Below are positions 33,701 through 44,800 of a stretch of DNA of 64,000 nt, in pieces. How positions within the stretch are numbered: position 1 is the first letter of the stretch; the number at the start of each line of letters is the position of its first letter. Origin of the DNA: Mya arenaria (Eukaryota > Mollusca > Bivalvia > Myida > Myidae); NCBI RefSeq assembly GCF_026914265.1, contig NC_069135.1, positions 10,018,887-10,082,886 of the forward strand. Reading direction: 5' to 3'. Position numbers and translations under genes: made by a program. A model generated the notes under the pieces. That model did no database searches. It saw only the letters and a list, made by a program, of their open reading frames with translations, and was not told where the DNA came from.

Positions 33701-36700
33701 TACTCCTATAGAAAAAAAAGAAGACTAAAAACCTGAAGCAAACACTTGATTCTCTCCCCCGGGGTCATGATCGCTGTGGTGAATACACCAGCCAACATCC
33801 CAGCATTCCAGTACTGGAAATACCTGCAAACATAGTAAACTCACATTACATAAACGCACAAGACTTCCAGTCTGACATAAAATGAAACCTGTACCATTGC
33901 AATACTACCGTGATTTTTCAGTCAATGGTGCTCAGCTTGCTTTCTTAATATAAAGGCATAAAATTATTCTCTCTGCTTTTCAGTGCAAACACATACGATA
34001 TAAACCTAACATTGAATGCAGTATTAGTCACTACATGTTATTGGGCAGAAAACTTACAAATTTTAGGAGTGAAACTGAAAATCAAGAAGTTTTGTGCATC
34101 ATTGTCAAACAAAAAGCTTATAAGCTCAAAAGAACTTGTTTTCAAAAGGAGTCTGATGTGACTCCAAAATCTAGGAGTCCGTGCCAAATTTCAGGAGCCT
34201 TAGACTCCCAGACCCAATTTAGTGTTAAACCCAGGAATGAGTCATCATACACAGGTGTATCCATTGTCTAGTGGTAACACACTTGTCTGTCAAGCCAGGT
34301 AGTTTGATTCCCCTCCGCTAAATAATAGTCGTTTTTCAGGAGAGACATTAAATGGGGGTCCTGTGTGGCAGTGCTATACACTGGTGCATGCTAAAGAACC
34401 AGGGTAGCTCTAACCAGGGTTACATTATGTCTGTGCACTATGCTTCAAAAACCTAAAATGACTATCAATCTTATCGAAGCACTCGCCGAATGGGCAAGAC
34501 CCGAGTGTTACTAGAATAAGTAAGCTTACATACGTCATACAGGGGCCCCAGAGTCTGTCAGGTCAGGTTGGTGAAAAAAGCTTCAACCATCTCATTAAAG
34601 GATAAATGAATTTATTATAGAATGTGTCTTAAACAATATTTACACAAAGTGAACACATTCATGCATGTTAGTAGTTGTTCACAACTGCAATTCTTCAAAC
34701 TTCTGTGATTAGTTCTACTTTTGGAATTTTGTCATCACCTATGACAGATCACGGCAAAGCTCACATCAAAATGTTCCTGTGACTCATGATTCATTCTTTA
34801 CTCTATGATTTAAGGTATGTCATTTCACCCACCGTAGTTCTAAAACATAACTTCCATTACAACAGTTATAATCAAAGCTGTATTATTTCATATACAGGTT
34901 CAAAACATTGCCTAAGCATCCATGTGAAGGAAATTGAAACTGAAGATCCATGACAACTTTTAGACCATGATGACTCTAGATCTGCCCAAGAATGAAGATG
35001 TTAATTTTCAACTTTGTATACTTTTAATTTACTCAAAAGTCGATTTCATAATGATTTTAATAAAAAAATCTTAATGTTTATATTTAAAATATATATCGAG
35101 AGTTTTTCCTATGTGTAAATAATAAAGTAATATAATATGGTACATTATTACAGAAAAAAATAATAGTAATATGTTCGTACGTGAGGTCATCATGAGGATG
35201 TTTCTGTTGGAGCTTCTTGCCAATGCCGAAGCCGAGAAAACAGATGGCAAACATGGGAGAGACTCCGGCAAGAGGTGCGGCCATCCCTTTGTACAGACCT
35301 TTGGGACCCTGGGGAGAAGTGACATTTGTCTAAATTTAAACTTGCCTAGGAAGTCACAAATCAAATTAAAATTAATGATAAACAAACTATATTCTAAAGG
35401 CTTTCATCCATTGTATGAAACATTAAAACAAAAAACAAAACACAACAATGTAAAAAGCTAAACATTGAAAGAATACCGGTAGTACAGTCAATGGTAGTAG
35501 TAAAATTTGTCTCATTCCAATTTGATATATCTTAACTCAGTAAACAATTTATATACATTTCTTGTCTATAAGAAGCTATACATAGCTTAGAATGCAAATC
35601 TTCTTTATAAATATGATATTGGGCAATAAACAAATATGATATGACTTTATGACTTGGAGCGTACCTCCTTCCTGATGGTCTGCATGGCACAGTCCCAGGT
35701 TCCTTTGTAGAGAGGCGACTGGCCAGGTAGTGGCTTCGGCATGGTCTGAAGTCGCACCTGAAATGAGCATTGGTCACGTGATAGAGCTCATACTTGTTAT
35801 AATGATTAATTCATAATTATGTAGTGTTACCTCAAATATATACACCAAAAGTTTGCAGTTACTTTCTGACCTTATCTCCAGCCACAAATTACGGTATGAC
35901 CAACAAAAAAAAGTTTGAATACCAGGAGCCAACTGATTCACAGTTCAGTCAAATGAGCCAAATAGTTATTGATTGGTCAAAATTTATCCATGAATAATTA
36001 TTGACCAATCATATCATTTCAAAAAGATAATAGTTGGATAACTTCTGAAGATTTATACATATGGCTTCAAGATATTCTACCTCTTGCAGTGATCAAAATT
36101 AGCAAAAGCCTATGGAAGATGAATCAATCCAAGGTTAATTAAATGTAAAATCTTATACTTATAGTAACACCTATTATTTGGGCTTTATCAAGAAACTTTG
36201 AATTTTGATGACAGCTCTTGTAGATTTGACAGAACTTTAAGGGTTGAAATTTTGACTACTGCACCTTCTTAAAACTGCCTCAGTCTAAGCATAGTAGTAG
36301 AAACTGGTGGTCCCTAGTTCAATCCTAGGCCACATCATCCAAAAAATGTTAAATCTCACTTCAAAGAGTAATTTTAAGGAAAAACTTACAAAGCATATAG
36401 TCATCAAAATTAAGACTTTTTCTAGAGTCAGTCAGAATTCTTTAACTAGTGTGCTTGGTATCAAATTTTAAAGCAACCTCTGCTTATATACTGGTCATTA
36501 TGATTACATAAAATACATAATTTGAGCAATTCTTCAATTTTAGCCATTAACCACCCGTGCAGGGCCTGTGGGTTTGTGCTAATGTTGAGTGTTTATTTTA
36601 TACCGTCTATAACTGTTTCAGAGACAATCAAGTGTTTTTGCATTGTTTTATACAAATTGGTTACACAAGAAAGCAAAGAATTGTGAATTATTATTTGGTG

Positions 36701-37742
36701 AAAACAAAGAAGTTCTAACTTAAAAATTAGTAAAATATAGCATATTTTGTAAAATGGTGAATTTAATCTGACAAACAAAATATTAAATTGGAGTGACCTA
36801 ATTATCTATTAGTGGAAGAAATATAATTTGTTCCCATAATAAGTCTGCTAAGAACAAAAATAGTCAAAAAGACCCTCTGGTATGGCAGCTCTCTTTAATT
36901 ATGACTTTCTAACATGTACTGTTGAAAAATTTCTAATATATATCATGCTTTTTGTAGCAACAGTAGTTTTGAGATTTTTTAACACATTCACATTTTTATA
37001 TTCAACTCTAATGCCACAACTCTCAACTGTAAACCTCATGCAAAACTGTTATTTAAGCTATACATCGTAATTCATTTGAATTTCACAAGCAGTAAATTAT
37101 ATCTATCAAACTATTAATAACAATAATTTTAAGAATAATAGTGTTTCACTGTGTTATAAAAAAGATCTTTTAAACTTCAACTTGATGCAAAGGACAATTT
37201 GTTCTAGTTGTCCATAGCCTCAGAATTGATGGGAGCTGGGATTTTTACTTTTAATAATTTATGTGTAAGTTTTGTGTTTTATTTAACAATGTATTGTTCA
37301 ATATTGTGGAGTAACAGTTGAAGAATATTATTAGATTGGTATGAATTAGTTGACTTATGGTGTTTAGGGAACAAAATGAATGTCCAAATGTTAAAAAAGT
37401 TCCCTAAAAACGCGCATTGTGGCTATCCTGCCATTTACCACTGCCACCATTACAGTAAACCTGAGCGGAAAAGTCTGCCCGGTGTGGTACTCAGACCCAA
37501 GTTTGCTAAAAAACTAGCAGAGCGCTCTAACCAACAGAGCTAACCAGGTTCTTGGTCCTTACCCCCACTCACTAAACAATCAATACTAATAGTATAATGT
37601 AGCCTATTCGTAAAATACTGATAAATGATTTTTGTAGAAAACTGACCTTGATTGTGTCCAACGGCTGGCCAGCGAAGACCAAGCATACTCCGCCAAAGCC
37701 TCCTGCGAGGAAATCTTTCACTGGATTCACTTTCTTACCCAT
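30780..37742 (-). CDS. SLC25A20: Mitochondrial carnitine/acylcarnitine carrier (SLC25A20-type)
   Basis: Nine coding exons on the minus strand, 5' to 3': 37742-37647, 35757-35665, 35308-35181, 33823-33733, 33416-33299, 33022-32950, 32535-32426, 31567-31443, 30845-30780. All GT-AG; 900 bases, 299 residues (human protein 301). Three carrier repeats carry the signatures PLDTIK (residues 27-32), PGERIK (127-132) and PDVLK (227-231). Diagnostic segments are [39 protein letters not shown] and [17 protein letters not shown], matching the animal carnitine/acylcarnitine translocase rather than other SLC25 members. It exchanges acylcarnitine for carnitine across the inner mitochondrial membrane for fatty-acid oxidation. 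The Met chosen is the first in frame ([11 protein letters not shown]). The exon 7 donor is the first unit of a seven-copy 28-bp array. Intron 3 has a SINE and intron 1 a tRNA-like SINE head. Confidence 0.96.
32253..32448 (-). repeat. 28-bp minisatellite made of the SLC25A20 exon 7 end and its donor
   Basis: Seven tandem 28-bp units. Unit 1 (32448-32421) is the real end of exon 7 (encoding LKSRLQT) plus the first five intron bases; each further unit repeats ACTCAAGTC, ACTACAAACAG and GTATT. The donor-like ACAG|GTATT is intact in units 1-5 and altered in 6 and 7. Reading past the first donor meets an in-frame TAG in unit 2. Confidence 0.95.
33023..33298 (-). other. G-run-rich SLC25A20 intron 5
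   Basis: On the transcribed strand this short intron has about a dozen runs of three or more G (AACCTGGGGGTAA, CTGGGGGTAGGAGG, AAGGTGGGGAAA), with a weak repeat of GGAGTAGGAGGTATAACC style. Intronic G-runs are known to promote splicing of short introns; that role here is inference. Confidence 0.5.
34252..34520 (+). mobile_element. tRNA-derived SINE in SLC25A20 intron 3
   Basis: A tRNA-like head (TCCATTGTCTAGTGGTAACA ... GGTAGTTTGATTCCC) is followed by a body with GGAGAGACATTAAATGGGGG, GTGCATGCTAAAGAACCAGG and GTAGCTCTAACCAGG. This body differs from that of the 17237 family, so it is a second SINE family. The tail is near GGGCAAGACCCGAGTGTTAC. Confidence 0.7.
36290..36345 (+). pseudogene. Possible tRNA/SINE remnant
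   Basis: TGGTCCCTAGTTCAATCCTAGG looks like a T-arm with a 5-bp stem and B-box (GTTCAATCC), here split as CCTAG/TTCAATC/CTAGG. No A-box or anticodon arm is recognisable. It lies in SLC25A20 intron 1. Confidence 0.3.
37465..37560 (-). mobile_element. tRNA-like SINE head in SLC25A20 intron 1
   Basis: On the minus strand GGTTAGCTCTGTTGGTTAGA then GCGCTCTGCTAG is an A-box and anticodon-arm-like region; the expected B-box is degraded (TTGGGTCTGAGTACCAC). It is probably a decayed tRNA-derived SINE rather than a tRNA gene. Confidence 0.5.
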
Positions 37743-38278
37743 GTTACACGTCGATGAGCCCGGTAGAACCCGTTTTGCTGCTCCGAGGTCACGAATGGGA
37801 ACGATAGTCGGTGCCGAAACAATATGGTATGTAAAATTTGCAAAACGAAATAGTCAATGCATTCAAGTTTTAGGTTACACACCACCATTGTCATTTCCTC
37901 TCTAATTCAATGTGAAATGATTATTTTTAGACAACATTTAAAGGCATTTCGAGCGAATGCAGACTATGATAAACATATATATTCTTAACGTACAAGCTTT
38001 AGATTACCTTTTAAGCCAATATAAGGGAGTCAAGTTATTACTAAGAAAAATATCTCCATGTGAAAAACAAACTCTAAAAATTGCACAGTCCGCCATGACA
38101 GTTCTTATGCTTAAATCTCTATTCTAAATTAAAATCAAGCAATAATAGATACTCAAGGTTTTTGATTTACAGTGTATTTTGCATGTGAAAACATGTCTAT
38201 CAGTCATAAAAACATTATTATTTTATTGAGAATTTTCCACACAACGCAAGTACATATGATGCAATGGTGAAGTCATAC

Positions 38279-40095
38279 CTATAACTAAACCCTTCCCTGC
38301 ATTTTTTTTATGAAAAACACTTTCGATTAGTCCTTTATACATAAATACACCCAAAACTAGCTCAATCTGATAGTCTGTGTCAGGTTTTCCAGTTTCACTG
38401 CCTGTCACCCAAGTGCCTGTGCGTCTGTATTTTCTAAGGCGTTTTGGCCCAAAATGCCATTCTTTGAGGTTTTTCAACTGAACCTGGACTCAAGTGGCAT
38501 TCTTAGCATCAAATGGGGCAGTTCTACACATCTTTGCACACATTTCAAGTTCTCGCAGTGAAATTTTCACCAAATTTGGACATTTTCAGTGCTCGTAAGA
38601 TTGCAGACGACTCAATTTTTAAAAAAAATAGGCGAAAGTTGTGAAAACCAGAAAATAGCATATTTTGATCAACCGGACAAGATAAATGCATTTAATTGTG
38701 AAAAATTGCCAGAAATAGTGAAATACAATACATTTCTTGCCAAAAATGACACTTTTTAAACAAAGCTGTTTGGTCCCTTTTAACTATACCCTTCCCTGCA
38801 TTTTTTTTATGAAAAACACTTTCGATTAGTCCTTCATACATAAATACACCCAAAACTAGCTCAATCTGATAGTCTGTGTCAGGTTTTCCAGTTTCACTGC
38901 CTGTCACCCAAGTGCCTGTGCGTCTGTATTTTCTACGGTGTTTTGGCCCAAAATGCCATTCTTTGAGGTTTTTCAACTGAACCTGGACTCAAATGGCATT
39001 CTAAGCATCAAATGGGGGCAGTTCTACACATCTTTGCACACATTTCAAGTTCTCGCAGTGAAATTTTCACCAAATTTGGACATTTTCAGTGCTCGTAAGA
39101 TTGCCGACGACTCAATTAATAAAAAACTAGAAATGTGTCCATAGGACACGGATGCCCCCACTTCGATTTTTTGTCACAGAAAATAAGCCATAATGATTAT
39201 TCAGGATAATCTGAGGGCCCTAACTCCTAAATGATTAAAGCGATTTCCATGGCTATCGAACTTGATCAAGATATTATGGTCACAAACATGTGTTAAAAGT
39301 TTGGTGAGGATTGGACAAACAGTTTTCAAGAATTAGATCGGAAACAATCTTCGGGACGTATTTTTCAAGTCTTTTTTTGCAAATAAAGGGCCGTAACTCC
39401 TAAATGACAAAAGCGATTTCCATGGCTATCGAACTTGATCAAGATATTATGGTCACAATCATGTATGTAAAGTTTGGTGAGGATTGGACACATACTTTTC
39501 AAGAATTAGATTGGAAACATATATTTTTGAAGTATTTTTGGCAAAAAAGGGCCGTAACTCCTAAATGACTAAAGCGATTTCCATGACTATCGAACTTGAT
39601 CAAGATATTATGGTCACAAACATGTGTTTAAAGTTTGGTGAGGATTGGACAAACGGTTTTCAAGAATTAGATCGGAAACAATCTTCGGGAATTTTTGGCA
39701 AAAAAGGGCCGTAACTCCTAAATGACTAAAGCGATTTCCATGACTATCGAACTTGATCAAGATATTATGGTCACAAACATGTGTTTAAAGTTTGGTGAGG
39801 ATTGGACAAACGGTTTTCAAGAATTAGATCGGAAACAATCTTCGGGAATTTTTGGCAAAAAAGGGCCGTAACTCCTAAATGACTAAAGCGATTTCCATGA
39901 CTATCGAACTTGATCAAGATATTATGGTCACAAACATGTGTTTAAAGTTTGGTGAGGATTGGACAAACGGTTTTCAAGAATTAGATCGGAAACAATCTTC
40001 GGGACGTACGTACGTACGTACGTACGGACAAGGGCAACCCTATATGCCGCCACTTTGTGGGGGCATAAAAATAGGCGAAAGTTGTGAAAACGGAT
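38279..40095. repeat. ~345-bp duplicated sequence, ~500-bp spacing, second copy interrupted
   Basis: Copy 1 (38279-38640) and copy 2 (38781-39126, resuming about 40069-40095) are nearly identical: CCCTTCCCTGCATTTTTTTT, CAGGTTTTCCAGTTTCACTG, GGCAGTTCTACACATCTTTG. Copy 2 is split by the element at 39127-40068; both copies end with AATAGGCGAAAGTTGTGAAA. A minus-strand frame (MKNLKEWHFGPK...) is open in both copies, but three of the few differences change residues, so coding constraint is not evident. Confidence 0.9.
39127..40068 (+). mobile_element. Tandem-core element, ~157-177-bp units (pearl-like)
   Basis: Begins CTAGAAATGTGTCC with the stem-loop GTGTCC-ATA-GGACAC, then GATGCCCCCAC. Five units marked by GGGCCGTAACTCCTAAATGA start near 39211, 39388, 39549, 39705 and 39862; the last three are almost identical. 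A (CGTA)n tract (about 40002-40026) follows, then a hairpin ATGCCGCCACTTTGTGGGGGCAT and AAAA, here given as ATGCCGCCAC/GTGGGGGCAT. No protein frame. It is inserted in copy 2 of a duplicated sequence, which fixes its ends. Confidence 0.88.
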
Positions 40096-40569
40096 TTAAA
40101 CAATCTCATTCATGCGAGTTTCTGCTTTAAGCAGTGTTCACTGTGATTTATAAAATGCCACCTTTTGATTTTCATTTTTCTTTAATAATTTCGTTATCAA
40201 ACAGAAGTGCAAAATCAACACCTTAACTCTACTCTGGAGCCACAGACTTCTTACTTAGCAATCTTGAGCCCTGTCAACTTGAAAGTAAATTTAACAGAAA
40301 TACCCAACCAGTACTAAAGACGAAGTGATAGGACTGGTGACACTTGACAACACTTTGTGAGCACTTTTCTACAACAGCTAGCTAGTTATGTTTTAACCGT
40401 TAAGATTTTGCATAACTCAAACAATCTACATCATTATTTACTGAGGAAATCTTAAACGTCCATATATCATATTACAGTCATCGCTATAAATCCTTATTTC
40501 ATACTGACAACATAAATGTGACTTGTATATAAGCAAGAAATAAAGACACAAGGTTATCATGTTATCATT

Positions 40570-41882
40570 TTATTTCTGTCACATAAAAAAAAAAAAATCA
40601 GATTTAGTTTAAAAAGTATGTTATTTACATACTAACACAAGTGAAAAATGATTCACATAAATTGGCAGTAAATTTCCATCATATGGTGTTTATGTAAAGT
40701 CTGGTATTTATTGTGATTTAAACATGCCAGGGTACATTTCTCAAATATACTACACCCTGGCTGAGCTTACAGAATTTTCACATATACAATTGATTGCCAA
40801 AATATTAAACAAAGACCATTAAATCAATTATATCTACTAATAATCAAAGAATCATCAGTTGGCTGATGACCAAATTAAATTAGTTTTAACATTGTCTTGT
40901 GCTTTATTTATCAAACAGTCCCAGCTTACAGCTTTGTAAATTTGAAATATTGTGATCCAAAATGTATACAACTAATTTGGAGAAATGATCTTGTTGAGGG
41001 CATAAACATGTTTACTTCAAAGTACAAAATGTACAACTGGTATCAGATAAAAGCAGGATCGAAATAATCACAGATATGATAAAATACATGCTTTCTTCAC
41101 AATGCACAGCCATGTATAATAATGGACAGACATAAAAATGTCATGACTTTCAAACGCATATTATAAAGAATGAAGTAAATACGAGTTTTGATTTAAATTA
41201 AGTGTAGACTGTCCTTATATAACTTGCAACTACATATGACCACATCATGTTTAAATAAAACAAATAATGGTTTACTAAATAGGATGTACACAATTTTGGC
41301 CTTATGCATGAGTGCATAGAATTTGACAACGAAAAAAAGCAAATACAAAGAACTTAATCAAAACAATTACAAATACAAAGCAGGTTGTAAATGCTAGAAA
41401 GAAGATAACATAAGACACAACGAGGGGCTGGTGTTAACAGCTGGTTAAAATAGAATAAAACAAAACATTCAATTAATATGTTCACTGCAGTACAACACTA
41501 TACACTTCATGCAAAACGATACAAGAATAAATGCATGTTTCACACTCTCTGTTTGCCCTTTAGCCCAATGGTCTCCATGCATTCATACAAATACAGCATT
41601 TCCATATTATTACCATTACAAAAATAACGTTTTTTCACTTTTGAGGCGTTCCTTTTAACTGCAAGCAGATGATTTGTTTACATCAGATATAAAGGTACAA
41701 CATCCATGTGTTTCAGTTCATGTACACTATCTGTCACACAATTCATTGCTCTGTATAGCACAGCCACACTTGCCATTTTAATAATATGGTACAACAGTTA
41801 TCACTGCATTCAAGATAATAAATAAATCTGTATGTTGAGATTAACACAGTTCACAACTGGGTAGCTATGTACAAGACTATCC
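40570..41882 (-). other. Probable IFRD 3' UTR
   Basis: Sequence downstream of the IFRD stop codon without other genes. A minus-strand AATAAA lies at about 40570-40576 (TTTATT on plus). The boundary is inferred. Confidence 0.45.
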
Positions 41883-44800
41883 TCATTCAGTCCCACTCAT
41901 TGTCACAGCCCGCTTATCTCGGAACTTGGCCCGCGCCTTTGTTCTTGCTTTGAAGGCAGCAGCATTGTACATTGTCTGTAACAATAAAGTAATGAAGAAT
42001 TATTCCATGAAATGTTAATTGATGAACATTGAGCAATAATATACTACAAAGTTCATGTTTATGTTAAGCTACCAAAGTTTACATTTAACTTTGACTCGAA
42101 TTGAAATTTACACATAACATGGTAACACTTTATTTGTATTATTATGTTACAAGTGACTATATGTGAATCACTTATACAAAAATTGTCTGACCTCCAAACG
42201 TTTGCTGAAACTGATAGCTGAATTTTTATTTTGAATTCACTTACTGGTTCAAAAAAGTTTTCGAACAGGACAGTTCACTTTTCCAGAAAACATGAGATAA
42301 AGGGCTGGGTGAGCTAATTACTATTATAAAGCAGAATACAAATCAGCTAATAAACTGACCCTCTCCCACTTGGTGGGTTTGTTGCTGGGAAGACTGGAGA
42401 CGAGGAGTGGAGCCCCCAGTCCAAACACCTCCCGAACCATCGGATTCCACTGGAACAAGACATCTTTCGTTTATTATTTGTGGCGAAGGTCCACATACAG
42501 ATAGGTAAAGTTTGAAACAAATATTCATTTTGTCCTAAACAGGCTGTATAATGTCATCATAAGATGAAGTTTAAAGAAATGCTTTATTTATATCATGTGA
42601 CAACTATACTATTAAAGCAACACTGCAGATGATTTTATGTTTTTTTCTTCCATCTACCCATCGCTCAAAGTTTCTTAACTACTAACTTACTTTGTTCTAA
42701 CAGAGAGATCAAATATACAAGTAACGGTAATTTGTGTTATTTACAAAAACTTCTTTCCAACAAACATTATGGTAAATTTCCCAGGTTTGACTTAAAATCT
42801 GAGACTGCAAGTACCTGTAGGTGTTGGTATACGCCAGAGCTGATGGCCTGACAGAAAGCACTGTACTGGACCTTCTTTACCCAAGTGTACATCTCAAGGC
42901 ACTCTGGACCAAACTTCACCACAACCTCCGGCGCCTCACCCTCCTAGGAAAAATAGAATTTACACCAAAAGTTATAGCTTGTGATTTTGATAGTAAACAT
43001 TTCATGTCCTTAAAGAAAAAATATGGATTCATTCACCACAACCCCCGGCGCCTCACCTTCCTAGGAAATATAGAATTTACACCAAAAGTTTAAACTAGTG
43101 TTTCTGATTGCAAACATTTTATGTTCTAAGAGACAACATATTGATTCATTTACCACAACCCCCCGGCGCCTCACCTTCCTAGGAAATATAGAATTTTCAC
43201 CAAAAGTTAAAACTAGTGTTTCTGATAGCAAACATTTTATGTTCTAAGAGACAACATATTGATTCATTCAAACAGGTTGTAAAATCGTACTTTGTATTTA
43301 ATAAACATGTAGAATGCAACTACATTATTAAATAAGAAGCTGTCTTAACTGAGCCTCAGTCAAGAAAGTTTCAATCAAGTCTGTTCTGTACAGGTCTGTG
43401 AGATGTCATCATAGGCTCATATGATTCCTAATGGTATGGCAGTACTAACTACTTCAATGCTTGTTGCATGGTTTTAAAGACCAAATGCAGCGCTGTCATA
43501 CCTGTACAGCCCTGAGAATGTCCCGGAAGCTTGACTTCTGGTGTCTGCGGTCCTTCTTGGCCACATACTTGTGTGATTCCGTTGAAAGACGTCGCAGAGA
43601 CTCGCACAGCTGGACCATGCTGGCACTCTGAAACTCCTGCAATTAAAAAACATTCAATTACCAGTCAGCAAATTTAAGATGTTTTTGAAAATACCTGAAT
43701 ACTATAAAATCATACAATAATACGAACAGCACAGATTTGAGAGAATGAAAAACATTCAACAATTCAAAATGGTTTCCAAACCAACTTATTTCTTGTTGAT
43801 AAATTTACAAATGATTGTTGCTGTCAGAGTAAGACAATATTTTTAACCTTTTGATTGTTATTATACATGTATGATGGTTTTATCAGCTTAATAAATTTAG
43901 TTTCAATTACTTGGCAAGATGTAAAACGCTCATGCTGGCTGCGCAAATAATATCAATGACAACCATTAAAAAAAATACAGATCTTGGCTCTTTCATTAAA
44001 ATTTAGATGTGAGAATGTAAAAACTTTATTTTTAGATATTACATATGATATACATATTTACACATATATGTAAATTTTCCTTTCTTAGAAGACATGGAGC
44101 GTAGGTAACTCTTACCTCATCCTCCTCCCTGCCCAGCTCATAGAAGAGGGCTATTGTCTCCCCTGCCACAATCCTCAGGTCCACATCCTGACTCTCCAGC
44201 AGGTCTGGTAACTTGCTCAGGTACCTGCAAAGATGTAACCACGACTATAGACTCGAATCCCTCTATAGAAAATGCTATTTAAAATCAATGACCAACACTA
44301 TGAATATAACCAAAAAAGATTAAAACAATTTCTATCCCATGTTTGACTTCAGAACTGCAGATTGTTAAAGATAATGAAAATAATATGTGCAATTAAGGAA
44401 AATACTTAGTAACTGGCTACACATTTGATAATTGAGCCTCAGTTGAGTTTTATGTTTTCTATCAACAGTCTCTTCTGTACAGGTCTGTGTAAGGTCATCA
44501 TAGGCTCAAATAGTTGGCAAAATTCACGGTACTGTTTTTAAATTCCATTTATACCAGGAGTATTTTCCACATTCATATTTGGATAACTGGGAATAACTGC
44601 ATCTAATATAACACACTAATCTGCATTCTTTAAATGAAGCATACATGTTAGGACAATCAGTCTTGACTCACTTTGCGACCACTTTGTCTATGTGGTACTG
44701 GGGAGCTATGGATAGGAGGAGGCACCAAGCCGTCAGCGCTATGCCGTGCAGGCGGGACACCTCAGGACTGTGGGTAGGGATTGACTTGTCACCCTTCCGA

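Noticed and set aside
38223-38976. Duplicated MKNLKEWHFGPK... frame as a conserved gene
   Set aside because: Both copies are open, but differences between copies fall mostly at residue-changing sites, and the frame lies in a repeated non-coding block.
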